Source: Pseudomonas sp. CCI4.2
GTDB lineage: Bacteria; Pseudomonadota; Gammaproteobacteria; Pseudomonadales; Pseudomonadaceae
Assembly (NCBI RefSeq): GCF_034350045.1
Contig: NZ_CP133781.1
Location: forward strand, 2,138,001 to 2,202,000
Direction: 5' to 3'
Length of the DNA: 64,000 nucleotides
This document shows, in pieces, positions 1 through 9,316 of this stretch. Both the position numbers and the translations under genes were made by a program. Under the pieces are notes generated by a model. The model was not told where the DNA came from, did no database searches, and saw only the letters and a list, made by a program, of their open reading frames with translations. Position 1 is the first letter of the stretch, and each line of letters begins with the position of its first letter.

Positions 1-1278
1 GCGGCAGAGCATGCGGGCTTTCGGCCTTGCTTACGTTGCCGCCCGGAACTGGCGCCCGGTCATGGGGTGCTCGATCTTTCCAGCGGGCTGGCGCAAGCCG
101 CTGCGCGATTGATTGAAGACGGTTTTCTGAACGGTAAAAACCTGTCAGCGCTGGCCGACCGCGTGGGTATCACGACACGACACCTGAGGCGGATTTTCGA
201 AGCGGAATTTGGTGTGTCGATGACGGCGTACACGCAAACCCAGCGCCTGTTAATCGCCAAGCGGCTGCTGACGGACACTCAACTGCCGGTCACTGAAGTG
301 GCGCTGGCCGCTGGGTTTGGTAGCGTCAGGCGTTTCAATGACGTGTTTCAGTCGAAGTACGGGTTAAATCCCCTACGGCTGAGAAAGACGAGCCGTACGC
401 CGGATTCAGACGTGATGAAATTTGAGCTGTCTTATCGGCCGCCGTTTGCATGGCGCGGCGTGCTCGATTTTCTTGCCCATCGTCAGGTCCGTGGTGTCGA
501 GCATGTGGGTGACGACCGTTACGCGCGGATCATCGCGTTTGAGCACGCGGGGCGTCCATTGCTCGGCTGGATCAGTGTCGAACACGCACCGTTGCGACAT
601 ACGTTGGTGGTGACTGTTTCGGCGTCGTTGCACTATGGGATTGCGCCGCTTCTGGGGCGTGTGCGCCGACTTTTCGACACGGACTGTCGGCCAGATCTGG
701 TTGATGCGCACCTTGGCGCGCTGGCAGCGGATTTGCCGGGCATGCGCGTGCCGGGTGCTGTCGACGGATTTGAAATTGCGGTTCGCGCGATTGTCGGGCA
801 GCAAATTTCGGTGGCGAACGCCCGAATAGTATTGGGTCGAATCGCCGAACGGTTCGGCACAAAAGTGCCGGATGCGCCCTTTGATTTGCTCAGTGCGTTC
901 CCGACGGCGGGCGACATTGCTCAACTGTCGGCCGAGGAGTTGATCGGCACTGGCCTGATTCGCATCCGCGCCGAGGCCATTATTGCTATCGCGCAAGCAG
1001 TAGCCTCCGGTCGAATAACCCTCGAACCGCTGGTCCCGCTGGAAGATACGTTGGCGGCACTGCGCGCTATTCGCGGGGTAGGCGAGTGGACTGTGCAATA
1101 CATCGCCATGCGCGCGCTCGGTTGGCCCAACGCCTTCCCGGAAGGGGATGCGGTACTGAAAAAATACCTGGGCTATTCAGCGGTGGCGCTCTTGAATGAG
1201 CACGCCAGTCAGTGGGCACCGTGGCGCGCTTATGCCACCGTGCATCTGTGGCGACAACACGAGGCAAAGAAATCATGA
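1..1278 (+). CDS. alkA: Ada/AlkA fusion: methylphosphotriester-sensing AraC-type regulator with 3-methyladenine DNA glycosylase domain (5' end outside window)
   Basis: The reading frame is open from base 1, so the gene starts upstream; 425 codons are present. The first residues carry the second half of the Ada zinc site (FRPCLRC, Cys 9 and 12 of the visible part). An AraC-type double helix-turn-helix follows (about residues 45-130), then an AlkA N-terminal domain and the HhH-GPD glycosylase domain with IRGVGEW near residue 356 and the candidate catalytic Asp near 383 (AFPEGD). In this family the zinc domain takes a methyl group from phosphotriesters and activates transcription, and the AlkA part excises N-alkylated purines. 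The stop codon overlaps the ogt start (ATGA), implying co-translation. Probably autoregulated by alkylation, as in other Ada proteins (inference). Confidence 0.9.
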   Translation, partial: AAEHAGFRPCLRCRPELAPGHGVLDLSSGLAQAAARLIEDGFLNGKNLSALADRVGITTRHLRRIFEAEFGVSMTAYTQTQRLLIAKRLLTDTQLPVTEVALAAGFGSVRRFNDVFQSKYGLNPLRLRKTSRTPDSDVMKFELSYRPPFAWRGVLDFLAHRQVRGVEHVGDDRYARIIAFEHAGRPLLGWISVEHAPLRHTLVVTVSASLHYGIAPLLGRVRRLFDTDCRPDLVDAHLGALAADLPGMRVPGAVDGFEIAVRAIVGQQISVANARIVLGRIAERFGTKVPDAPFDLLSAFPTAGDIAQLSAEELIGTGLIRIRAEAIIAIAQAVASGRITLEPLVPLEDTLAALRAIRGVGEWTVQYIAMRALGWPNAFPEGDAVLKKYLGYSAVALLNEHASQWAPWRAYATVHLWRQHEAKKS

Positions 1279-1802
1279 ACCAGGGCTATCTAGCAGCGAG
1301 TCCGCTCGGCGACATTGCCCTGCGGGTGGAGGACGACGCATTGACCGGGGTATTTTTCGTCGGTCAAAAATACTACCCCGACCTGATGTTCCTGCCTGAC
1401 GAGCCTTCAGTCCCCAGGGTCGTAATCCTGGCGCGCGAGCAACTGGCTGAGTTTTTCAGCGGCGAACGACGGGTGTTCACGCTGCCATTGTTGATGCGTG
1501 GCACGCCGTTCCAGCGCTTGGTCTGGCAACAGCTGTCGTTAATTCCGTATGGAGAGATTGTGTCCTACGGCACCTTGGCGAAGAACATGGGGTTGGGTAG
1601 CGGACATTCGCGAGCGGTGGGCACCGCCAATGGCAGAAACCCGATATCGATTATTGTTCCCTGCCACCGGGTTATCGGCGGCAGTGGTGGCTTGACGGGC
1701 TACGCGGGTGGGGTCGATCGCAAACAGGCGCTGCTGTCACTGGAAAATATGAGCGGCAGGCCTGTCGGATCGGAGTTTGAACTGATCACTTCAAACGGGT
1801 AG
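1275..1802 (+). CDS. ogt: Methylated-DNA--protein-cysteine S-methyltransferase
   Basis: 175 aa suicide enzyme that removes methyl groups from O6-methylguanine and O4-methylthymine in DNA. The active-site motif VPCHRVIGG is intact, and the preceding winged-helix part (FQRLVWQQL, IPYGEIVSYG) is typical. The start chosen is the ATG that overlaps the upstream alkA stop by four bases; a longer frame reading back to 1212 lies inside alkA and lacks homology-like sequence. It forms a two-gene repair operon with alkA: one product handles N-alkyl bases and senses damage, the other O-alkyl bases. It converges on thiE with only 6 bases between the stop codons. Confidence 0.93.
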   Translation: MNQGYLAASPLGDIALRVEDDALTGVFFVGQKYYPDLMFLPDEPSVPRVVILAREQLAEFFSGERRVFTLPLLMRGTPFQRLVWQQLSLIPYGEIVSYGTLAKNMGLGSGHSRAVGTANGRNPISIIVPCHRVIGGSGGLTGYAGGVDRKQALLSLENMSGRPVGSEFELITSNG

Positions 1803-1808
1803 TGGCAA

Positions 1809-2435
1809 TCAGCTGGGTTTGAACAGTGCGTTAAACGCCTTGGCGCGGCGCGTTACTTCTTGAGCGCTGTCAGCACCGAACAAACCGTGAACCACGGCCA
1901 ATAAATCGGCGCCATGCTCCACCAGCGGCGCGGCATTTTCCAGCGTGATACCGCCAATCACGGCAATCGGTAAGTGAATGCGGGCACGAGCCCGATCCAA
2001 CAAATCGAGGGTTGCGACCGGCGCACCCGGTTTGGTATTTGAGTTAAAAAAGCGTCCAAACGCGACATAACTCGCCCCATCGGCTTTGGCTTGATCGGCC
2101 AGTTCCAGTTGTCCGTGGCAGGTCGCGCCAATGATTGCTTTGTGCCGCAACAGCGCGCGGGCCGTGGATAGCGAGCCATCGGTCTGTCCCAGGTGTACGC
2201 CAACGCCGAGACGTGCCGCCAGTTCAGCGTCGTCGTTAATAATCAATTGAGTCTTATAGCGTTCGCACAGCCGCAGAAGGGTGTCCGCTTCGCGCAGGCG
2301 GCGAGCTTCATCACTGCTTTTGTCGCGGTACTGCAGCAGGGTCACGCCGCCCTCAAGGGCAGCTTCGACATAAGACAAAAACTTACCAGCCAACAGTTGG
2401 CTGTCAGTAACGGCATACAGGCCACGTAATTTCAT
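1809..2435 (-). CDS. thiE: Thiamine-phosphate synthase
   Basis: 208 aa TIM-barrel enzyme that couples HMP-pyrophosphate with thiazole phosphate to give thiamine phosphate. Visible family motifs are LRGLYAVTD at the N-terminus, [35 protein letters not shown] and the phosphate-binding PIAVIGGIT. The start is the ATG giving [10 protein letters not shown]; an extension of 25 codons upstream has no family character and runs into the thiD spacer. It lies 37 bases after thiD on the same strand, so the two very probably form one transcript for the last steps of thiamine assembly. Confidence 0.95.
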   Translation of the reverse strand: MKLRGLYAVTDSQLLAGKFLSYVEAALEGGVTLLQYRDKSSDEARRLREADTLLRLCERYKTQLIINDDAELAARLGVGVHLGQTDGSLSTARALLRHKAIIGATCHGQLELADQAKADGASYVAFGRFFNSNTKPGAPVATLDLLDRARARIHLPIAVIGGITLENAAPLVEHGADLLAVVHGLFGADSAQEVTRRAKAFNALFKPS

Positions 2436-2472
2436 TGTTGTAGCTTCATCAGTCTGGCCCCAAAGCGTCGCG

Positions 2473-3270
2473 TTACGAGCAAAAATCCAGTGGCAAGCGG
2501 CGCGGAACAAATTGCCCTTTGCCCAACTGTTCAGCGTCGCGCAGCGTACGCCAAGTGTAGTTGAGCGCCGATTGGACAGCGCTGATCAGATTCTCGCCAA
2601 GTGCCAAGCGTCCAGCCAAGGCGCTGGCCAGCGTACAGCCAGAACCGTGATAACTGCCGGGCAAACGTTGGCAGGTAAACGTGCGCGTTTCACCGCCACG
2701 GATGTATAGGCGGTTATGGATAAGCTCTTCGTCACCGTGGCCGCCGGTGATCAGCAGGTGCTTGCAGAACGGCAGCAGTTTCTCGGCGCATTCGTCTGCC
2801 GTGCCTTCAGGCAATTCGGCGAGGATCCGTGCTTCAGGCAGGTTCGGGGTTGCGATGGTTGCCAATGGCAGCAGCCGCTCGCGCATGGCGTAACCGACCT
2901 CATCCTTGCCCAGGCGACCACCGCCACCCGCACGCAGGACCGGGTCGCACACCAGTGGCAGATGCGGGTGTGCTTCCAGCAATCCGACGACGGTGTCGAC
3001 CATTTCCAGCGAACCAAGCATCCCCAACTTGATCGCCGCCACGGTGGAATCATTAAGCACTGCATTGGCCTGCGCCAATACCCACTCACGGTCCAACACC
3101 CGGAAATCGGTGACGTTAACGGTGTCTTGTACGGTCAGGGCGGTGATTGCCGGTGCAGCGTGGCAGCCTTGAGCGAGAAGGGCTTCAATATCGGCCTGCA
3201 TGCCGGCGCCACCACTAGGGTCGTGGCCGGAGAGACAGAGGACAACGGGGCGGGAGCTATAGGTATTCAT
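2473..3270 (-). CDS. thiD: Hydroxymethylpyrimidine / phosphomethylpyrimidine kinase
   Basis: 265 aa ribokinase-fold enzyme performing two successive phosphorylations of HMP for thiamine synthesis. Motifs: [17 protein letters not shown] at the N-terminus, [20 protein letters not shown] and the C-terminal anion-hole region [16 protein letters not shown]. The frame is open much further upstream (to 3549), but the family N-terminus begins at [10 protein letters not shown], so 3270 is taken as start. First gene of the thiD-thiE pair. I looked for a TPP riboswitch upstream and saw no recognisable one. Confidence 0.94.
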   Translation of the reverse strand: MNTYSSRPVVLCLSGHDPSGGAGMQADIEALLAQGCHAAPAITALTVQDTVNVTDFRVLDREWVLAQANAVLNDSTVAAIKLGMLGSLEMVDTVVGLLEAHPHLPLVCDPVLRAGGGGRLGKDEVGYAMRERLLPLATIATPNLPEARILAELPEGTADECAEKLLPFCKHLLITGGHGDEELIHNRLYIRGGETRTFTCQRLPGSYHGSGCTLASALAGRLALGENLISAVQSALNYTWRTLRDAEQLGKGQFVPRRLPLDFCS

Positions 3271-3671
3271 GGTGCGCGAGCTTACCACCAAACATTTTCC
3301 GGGGCCGCTGGCGGGTGCAGGATTTTTTTTCGTTTGCGCAAACGGCATTACCGGGGCTATTAGCTTGGCTACGTCATGTAACAAACAAAAAATCCTTGTA
3401 ATGCCCGGCCTAGAGCCTTTCGTCCAATTTAAAAAGAGTAGTGTCTGGGCATCATTCGCCGTTATGCTCACAACTTCTGACGAACGGTCTACGCTGAGCC
3501 CAGCTTGATGTGCAGGGCATGCGGGTACGTTGATGAAATATACGGACACATTATAAGATCGGTCTCACACCGTGCTGACTGTTTTCCATCAATAACAGGA
3601 TCTTCCGGCTGACGTCGTCTCTAGGGAAAGGAGGCTTTGCGACCAGTCGGACGGGGCCACGCTGGGACTGT
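3271..3671. other. Divergent intergenic region between thiD and the LadS-like kinase
   Basis: About 400 bases without a convincing gene. It must carry the promoters of both divergent genes. A 79-codon frame starting at 3269 overlaps the thiD start and has no recognisable features. I see no TPP riboswitch, no terminator, and no dyad resembling the GacA upstream site. Confidence 0.5.
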
Positions 3672-5657
3672 ATGCGCTATTTGCTGATTATGCTGGTCGC
3701 TTGGCTACCGTTGTTGGCCGGCGCCGTCGAATTCGACGAAACCACCCGGACTTTGCCTTTGGGGCGAGCTGTTCAAGTGTTTGAAGACGTCACGGGGGGC
3801 GCGACGATTGAAGAGGTGAGCGACCCGACACTGCAAGGCCGGTTTCGCGATCTAAACGCCGAGGCACTCAACGCGGGTTACTCACGCTCCGCGTATTGGT
3901 TGAAAGTTGACCTGCAATTTCGCCCGGAACATTTGGACGCGCGGCCGGACTGGCTATTGGAAATGGCCTATCCGCCGATGGATCACGTCGATCTATACAC
4001 CGCCGATGCCTCAGGGCGCTTTCGGCTGGCATGGCAGACCGGAGACATGTTGCCGTTCTCCAGCCGGCAGATTAAGCAGAATAACTTTTTATTCGACCTG
4101 AACCTTCCGCCCGATGAGGTCAAGACACTGTACGTGCGTGTTGCCGGGCATGGTTCCATCCAGGCGCCCCTTGCACTTTGGTCCAGTCACGCCTACATCG
4201 AAGCGCAGCCTGCACGCATCTATGTGCTTGGGCTGATCTACGGCATGTTGGTGGGAATGCTGATCTACAACCTGTTCATTTACATTGGCGTGCGTGACAC
4301 CAGTTACCTGTATTACATCCTCTATATCGCGTCATTTGGCCTGTATCAAATTTCGGTAAACGGAGCGGGGATCGAATTTTTCTGGCCGAACAACCCGTGG
4401 TGGGCCAATGCTTCGACGCCATTTTTGGTGGGTTCAGCCGTGTTTTTTGCCAGTCAGTTTTCTCGGCATTTCCTTCAAACGCCCTCACTGAACCGCTGGC
4501 TTGATCGGTCGCTGAAGTTGCTCATGGCCTTTGCCGCAGTGGTCATGGTGCTGTCGGTAACCATGGACTACGGTGTGGCGCTGCGCTTGGCAACCGGTTT
4601 GGTCTTGTTGTTCACGCTTGTGATCGTCGCCACCGGGATTACCGCCAAGGTTCGTGGACTGCGCGTGGCACGGTATTACATCGTGGCTTGGTCGGTATTC
4701 CTCTCGGGTGGACTGATCAATGCGTTCATGCTTATGGGTTATCTACCTAATAACTTCCTGACCATGTATTCCAGCCAGATCGGATCGGTATTGGAAGTGG
4801 CGCTGCTGTCGCTGGCGCTGGCCGACCGCATCAACATGATGCGCGAGCAGCAGGCGCAGATTCTGTTGGAGGCCGGTCAGAAGCTGGAGCGCTTGAACCA
4901 GAAACTGGAGACCAGTAACCGATTGAAGGATGAGTTCCTCGCCACCTTGACCCATGAATTGCGCACGCCCATGAACGGTGTGATCGGTTCACTGGAGTTG
5001 ATGCAGATGATGCCAATGGACAGCGAATTCCAGCTCTACCAACAAACCGCGGCCAACTCTGCCCAAGACATGATGGGCATGGTCAATGGTATTTTGACCC
5101 TTACCGAATTGCAGGCGGGCAAGTTGTATGCGGTCAACGAGCCGTTCAGTCTGCGTTGGCTGGTTGCGGAGCTGCGCAGGCAATACGTCAGCGAGGCTCA
5201 GGCCAAGCATTTGAGTTTCTTCATCGAACTGGATGAAGCGCTTCCGGACAGCCTGCTGGGCGATGTCAGCAAGCTGCAACAATGCATCGGTTGCTTGTTG
5301 GATAACGCGATCAAATTCACCAAGGCCGGCAGCGTCAGCGTCAGAATCACCGGCAAGTCCGACTACCTGCAAACACACACAGTACTGATTGAAGTCATCG
5401 ACAGCGGTATCGGCTTTGGTCGGTTGGACGAGGCGGCGTTGTATCAGACATTTTTCCAAGTGGACGGCTCAATGACGCGGGAATATGGCGGGTTGGGCAT
5501 TGGTCTCGCGATTTGTCGACAATTGATCGGGCTCATGGGCGGAACGTTGAGCCATCAGTCCGAGCCTGGAAGAGGCAGTTGCTTCACGTTGCGCGTTGAA
5601 TTGGGCCATTCCGATGTTGAGCCACAGCGTTGTTCGTTGGTAACTCACACGCTTTAA
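3672..5657 (+). CDS. ladS: 7TMR-DISM sensor histidine kinase, LadS-like, without receiver domain
   Basis: 661 aa inner-membrane sensor kinase. A signal peptide (about 1-18) precedes a periplasmic 7TMR-DISMED2 sensor (about 25-165), a seven-helix 7TM-DISM block (about 175-385) and a short coiled coil. HisKA follows with the phospho-acceptor His428 (THELRTP), then an HATPase_c domain with N box (DNAIKF, near 545), DSGIGFG and GGLGIGLAI. Gene position next to thiD and domain order match P. aeruginosa LadS, which feeds the GacS/GacA-Rsm pathway controlling attachment and secretion. LadS of P. aeruginosa is about 795 aa and ends in a receiver domain; this protein stops right after the ATPase domain, and no receiver sequence follows in another frame. 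The phosphorelay partner is therefore uncertain. Confidence 0.8.
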   Translation: MRYLLIMLVAWLPLLAGAVEFDETTRTLPLGRAVQVFEDVTGGATIEEVSDPTLQGRFRDLNAEALNAGYSRSAYWLKVDLQFRPEHLDARPDWLLEMAYPPMDHVDLYTADASGRFRLAWQTGDMLPFSSRQIKQNNFLFDLNLPPDEVKTLYVRVAGHGSIQAPLALWSSHAYIEAQPARIYVLGLIYGMLVGMLIYNLFIYIGVRDTSYLYYILYIASFGLYQISVNGAGIEFFWPNNPWWANASTPFLVGSAVFFASQFSRHFLQTPSLNRWLDRSLKLLMAFAAVVMVLSVTMDYGVALRLATGLVLLFTLVIVATGITAKVRGLRVARYYIVAWSVFLSGGLINAFMLMGYLPNNFLTMYSSQIGSVLEVALLSLALADRINMMREQQAQILLEAGQKLERLNQKLETSNRLKDEFLATLTHELRTPMNGVIGSLELMQMMPMDSEFQLYQQTAANSAQDMMGMVNGILTLTELQAGKLYAVNEPFSLRWLVAELRRQYVSEAQAKHLSFFIELDEALPDSLLGDVSKLQQCIGCLLDNAIKFTKAGSVSVRITGKSDYLQTHTVLIEVIDSGIGFGRLDEAALYQTFFQVDGSMTREYGGLGIGLAICRQLIGLMGGTLSHQSEPGRGSCFTLRVELGHSDVEPQRCSLVTHTL

Positions 5658-5662
5658 TCGGC

Positions 5663-5785
5663 TGTGCATGCCGAAGTCTCTGTGTGGCTTGCCAACGAAG
5701 GCATTAATGCAGGCGAACCAGGTTTCAGGTCGACATCAGCGGCGCGATTATGGACCTTTTCGCAGGCAAGCCTGCTCCCACAGCA
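5663..5785 (+). repeat. Dispersed intergenic repeat, copy A (REP-containing, inverse of copy at 17061-17185)
   Basis: This stretch downstream of the sensor kinase matches, in inverse orientation and with few differences, the segment downstream of hrpB at 17061-17185. Shared blocks include GCCGAAGTC, TTGCCAACGAA, GGTTTCAGGTCGACATCAGC and GGCGCGATTA. The right end is a REP-type palindrome (core GCAGGCAAGCCTGC) followed by CTCCCACAG. Confidence 0.85.
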
Positions 5786-5975
5786 TCTAGGGCGATAGCA
5801 CGGTGTCGAGGACGCTGGGGCGTCTTCCACCGAGGTGGGGGTATTTCATAGGGTTTTGAGGTGAAACTGCCGGTATTTAAGTCCGATATGGCGCTTTGTA
5901 AAGCCTCGTCGCGCGTGATTCACTGCACTTCATGGGCGTGTCCTTTGGCGCGTCCGAGCCCGGAGGAGCGCCCTC

Positions 5976-7625
5976 ATGAACCTGCACCAGTTCGCCGAAA
6001 CCCATGAAGTGACCAATCAGCCCCCGTCGTTGGACGGCGTCAATCTGTACCGTATTGATCTGCCATTGCAGGAATGGTCGCTGCGTTATGGGGCGGGTTG
6101 GGCGCAGTCGCGAATTGACACCTACGGCGCGCTGGCTGGTGGGCCGCTGATGACGGCGGGTTTTCTGGCCAATGAAAACAAACCGGTGTTCGTCAGCCAT
6201 GACCGCTATGGGCATCGGATTGACCTGGTTGAATTCCACCCTGCTTACCACGAACTGATGCGCACCGCCGTCGAGCATGGGTTGCCGTCCTTGCCCTGGA
6301 CTGACCCACAACCCGGCGCCCATGTTGCCCGTGCGGCCATGAGCTATTTACACAGCCAGGCCGAAGCGGGCAGCGGTTGTCCGTTGACCATGACTTTTGC
6401 CAGTGTGCCAGCGATGAGAATCCAGCCCGACCTGGCCGACATTTGGCTGCCGAAAATTCTCGCGACTGAATATGACCCGCGCAACGTAGGCATTGGCCAT
6501 AAAGCGGGTGCGACCATTGGCATGGCAATGACCGAAAAACAAGGCGGCACCGACGTGCGTGCCAACACCACCAAGGCTTATCCGGTGGGCGCTACGGGGT
6601 CGGGTCAAGCGTACGAGCTGGTCGGGCATAAATGGTTTTGCTCCGCGCCGATGTGTGATGCGTTCCTGACATTGGCGCAAACCGAGAAAGGCCTGACCTG
6701 TTTTCTTTTGCCGCGTCATCGGCCAGACGACAGCCGCAATGAGTTCTACATCCAGCGCCTGAAAAACAAGCTCGGTAATTGCTCGAATGCCTCCAGTGAG
6801 GTTGAGTTTCGCGGCGCGCTGGCCTGGATGATTGGCGAAGAAGGCCGTGGCGTACCGACGATTATCGAGATGGTCGCCATGACCCGTTTTGATTGCATGG
6901 TCGGTTCCAGCGCCCTAATGCGCCAAGCCCTCACCCAAGCCGCGCATCATTGCGCGCACCGCAGCGTCGGTGGCCGGGTGCTCAGCGAGCAACCGCTGAT
7001 GCAAAACGTATTGGCCGATCTGGCGCTGGAAAGCGAAGCAGCACTTGCGCTGACGATGCGCATGGGCCGAGCGCTGGATCATCTGGAAGACTCCCAGGAA
7101 GGCCGCTTTGCCCGACTGGTCACGGCGGTGGGCAAGTATTGGATTTGCAAGCGTGCCCCGGCGATGATCAACGAAGCGGCTGAATGCATGGGCGGTGCCG
7201 GTTATGTCGAGGACAGTATTTTGCCGCGTCTGTACCGTGAGGCGCCGGTGAACTCGACGTGGGAGGGTTCCGGCAACGTGCAATGCCTCGACGTGTTGCG
7301 CGCGCTGTCGAAAGAGCCGGGCGTACTGGATGCGTTGTTCGCGGAATTGGGCGACGGCCATGGCGACCGACGATTGGCTGGCCACATCGATCAGCTGAAA
7401 AGCGCGTTCAAGGACACCACTGACATTCAATATCGCGCGCGGCAGCTGACCGAAGACATCGCCATTGGCCTGCAAGCAAAGCTGCTGCTCGAAGCGGGGA
7501 ATGCCAGTGTCAGTGATGGCTTCATCAGCAGCCGACTGGGCTCGGCAGGCCGGGTCTATGGCGCGCTTCCAAGGGGCGTCGATGTGGCTGCGCTGGTGGC
7601 GCGCTCGTCGCCACAGGTCGGTTGA
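5976..7625 (+). CDS. aidB: AidB-type acyl-CoA dehydrogenase family protein (alkylation response)
   Basis: 549 aa flavoprotein close in length to E. coli AidB (about 541). The N-terminal extension (NQPPSLDGVNLY), the FAD/substrate region (AMTEKQGGTDVRANTT), HKWFCSAPM and the C-terminal block (GGAGYVEDSILPRLYREAPVNSTWEGSGNV) are characteristic of the AidB/isovaleryl-CoA-dehydrogenase-like branch. AidB binds DNA and is induced by alkylating agents in E. coli; its enzymatic role is unclear. A strong ribosome site (GGAGGAG) lies 11 bases before the ATG. It lies about 4 kb from alkA-ogt, separated by thiDE and the sensor kinase, so a shared Ada-type response is plausible but not shown by the sequence. 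Confidence 0.9.
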   Translation: MNLHQFAETHEVTNQPPSLDGVNLYRIDLPLQEWSLRYGAGWAQSRIDTYGALAGGPLMTAGFLANENKPVFVSHDRYGHRIDLVEFHPAYHELMRTAVEHGLPSLPWTDPQPGAHVARAAMSYLHSQAEAGSGCPLTMTFASVPAMRIQPDLADIWLPKILATEYDPRNVGIGHKAGATIGMAMTEKQGGTDVRANTTKAYPVGATGSGQAYELVGHKWFCSAPMCDAFLTLAQTEKGLTCFLLPRHRPDDSRNEFYIQRLKNKLGNCSNASSEVEFRGALAWMIGEEGRGVPTIIEMVAMTRFDCMVGSSALMRQALTQAAHHCAHRSVGGRVLSEQPLMQNVLADLALESEAALALTMRMGRALDHLEDSQEGRFARLVTAVGKYWICKRAPAMINEAAECMGGAGYVEDSILPRLYREAPVNSTWEGSGNVQCLDVLRALSKEPGVLDALFAELGDGHGDRRLAGHIDQLKSAFKDTTDIQYRARQLTEDIAIGLQAKLLLEAGNASVSDGFISSRLGSAGRVYGALPRGVDVAALVARSSPQVG

Positions 7626-7650
7626 AATTGACACCCTCTGTGGGATCCAG

Positions 7651-7733
7651 CGTGTTGGCGAAGCTCTCAACGCAGTGTCCGAGACAACCCGCACAGTTTG
7701 CAAAATCGCCAACAAGTTGGCTCCTACAGGAAG
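7651..7733. repeat. REPIN-like palindromic repeat (GTTGGCGA family)
   Basis: Two inverted arms, GTGTTGGCGAAG at the left and CGCCAACAAGTTGGCTCCTAC at the right, flank about 40 bases between aidB and amn. The same arms recur at several other intergenic sites in this window. Confidence 0.65.
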
Positions 7734-7778
7734 ATGCAGGCAAGATACAAGCCTGCAAGATCAGACAGGATATGTAAC

Positions 7779-9242
7779 GTGACCGAAGCTTTTATTGTCG
7801 TTGAAACGGCCGAGCAAGCTGTAGACCGCCTTGCCGTGTTGCATGAGCGGGCCACCAGTGCGTTGAGCCAAGCGCTCAAGCGATACCTCAAAGACCGCGT
7901 CGAACCGACGGCGGCAGAGCGTGAACTGTTCCGCTACCCCGAATTGCGTCTGGTTTATCTCTGCCAGGGTGAAGTGCCGCTGACGACTCGCGCCTATGCC
8001 AAAGTCCAGCTGCCCGGCACTTACAGCGTCACCGTCACCCACCCGTCATCGTTTCGCGCCTACTTGCTTGAGCAATTGGTGCCCTTGATGAATGACTTTA
8101 CCGTCACGGTAACCGTGGGCGTCAGCGAGCAAAACATTCCTTACCCGTACGTGGTTGAGCAAGGCGATGAGTTGGCCGGTTCCGGCGTTACCGCCGCTGC
8201 GCTGGCCCGGGTCTTCCCGAGCACCGACCTGTCGGCGGCCACTGATGGCATCGCTGATGGCTTGTATGACTGGGCCAACACCGATCCATTGCCATTGGCG
8301 CTGTTTGATGCCGCGCGGGTGGATTTCTCCCTGCGCCGTCTGGTGCATTACACCGGCAGCGACTGGCGCCATGTGCAGCCGTGGATTTTGCTGACCAACT
8401 ATCACCGTTATGTTGACCAATTCATTGCCCATGGCCTGGATCAATTGCGCAACGACCCGCGTTTCCTGCGCATGGTCTTGCCGGGCAACGTGGTGGTCGA
8501 CAAGAGCATGAGCCATGACGAAGCGCAGACAGTGGTTGCCGGCGTGGTATGGCATCGCTATCAGATGCCGGCGTATCACTTGATCGCCTCCGACGGCCAC
8601 GGCGTAACGTTGGTGAATATCGGCGTTGGCCCATCCAACGCGAAAAACATCACCGATCACTTGGCAGTATTGCGTCCGCATTGCTGGCTGATGATCGGCC
8701 ACTGCGGTGGCCTGCGCCAATCCCAGACCATCGGCGACTACGTGTTGGCTCACGCTTACATGCGCCGCGATGGCATTCTCGACCGGGTGGTGCCGCCGAA
8801 CATTCCGATTCCAGCGTTGGCCGAAGTTCAACTCGCCTTGCAGGAAGCGGCTGCGCAAGTCACCGGCGAGCGCGGCGACGACCTCAAAAAGCGTCTGCGC
8901 ACCGGCACCGTCTTGACCTACGACGACCGAAACTGGGAATTGCGTTGGGCACAGGAACGTCCGCTGATCAACCTGTCCCGCGCAGTCGCGGTGGACATGG
9001 AAAGCGGGACCATCGCCGCCCAGGGTTATCGCTTGCGGGTGCCTTACGGCACGCTGCTTTGTGTGTCGGATAAACCGCTGCACAGCGAAATCAAGTTGCC
9101 TGGCTCGGCCAACGCGTTTTACGAGCGTGCGGTCAGTCAGCATTTGAAAATCGGTATCGCGGCGGTTGACCTGTTGCGCACGCAGCTTAACTCGCTGCAC
9201 TCACGCAAACTGCGCAGCTTCGATGAGCCGCCGTTCCGTTAA
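7779..9242 (+). CDS. amn: AMP nucleosidase
   Basis: 487 aa cytoplasmic enzyme that hydrolyses AMP to adenine and ribose 5-phosphate, buffering adenylate pools. Length matches E. coli Amn (484 aa). The N-terminal Amn domain (RYPELRLVYL) is followed by the nucleoside-phosphorylase-like domain with GVTLVNIGVGPSNAKN, LMIGHCGGLR, AVDMESGTIAAQGYR and LCVSDKPLH. The start is taken as GTG 7779 (VTEAFIVVE), preceded by AGGA at 8 bases; an in-frame ATG 27 codons upstream lies inside a repeat. A strong terminator follows 25 bases after the stop. Confidence 0.93.
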   Translation: MTEAFIVVETAEQAVDRLAVLHERATSALSQALKRYLKDRVEPTAAERELFRYPELRLVYLCQGEVPLTTRAYAKVQLPGTYSVTVTHPSSFRAYLLEQLVPLMNDFTVTVTVGVSEQNIPYPYVVEQGDELAGSGVTAAALARVFPSTDLSAATDGIADGLYDWANTDPLPLALFDAARVDFSLRRLVHYTGSDWRHVQPWILLTNYHRYVDQFIAHGLDQLRNDPRFLRMVLPGNVVVDKSMSHDEAQTVVAGVVWHRYQMPAYHLIASDGHGVTLVNIGVGPSNAKNITDHLAVLRPHCWLMIGHCGGLRQSQTIGDYVLAHAYMRRDGILDRVVPPNIPIPALAEVQLALQEAAAQVTGERGDDLKKRLRTGTVLTYDDRNWELRWAQERPLINLSRAVAVDMESGTIAAQGYRLRVPYGTLLCVSDKPLHSEIKLPGSANAFYERAVSQHLKIGIAAVDLLRTQLNSLHSRKLRSFDEPPFR

Positions 9243-9267
9243 TTGAGCGGTTCGGTTAGGTATTTAC

Positions 9268-9300
9268 AGAAAGGGCCACTAAAGTGGCCCTTTCTGTTTT
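9268..9300 (+). terminator. Rho-independent terminator after amn
   Basis: Perfect 12-bp stem (AGAAAGGGCCAC / GTGGCCCTTTCT) with a TAAA loop, followed by GTTTT. Placed between the amn stop and the rluE start. Confidence 0.9.
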
Positions 9301-9316
9301 CGAATTCTGAACTGTC

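Noticed and set aside
3271..3671. TPP riboswitch upstream of thiD
   Set aside because: The conserved CTGAGA and ACCTGATC-type elements and the arm structure are not seen on the minus strand before thiD.
5889..5899. Ada box before aidB
   Set aside because: GGCGCTTT, reading AAAGCGCC on the minus strand, resembles the E. coli Ada box, but only one short block matches and it is on the opposite strand.
8046..9200. 384-codon open frame opposite amn
   Set aside because: Antisense shadow of AMP nucleosidase.
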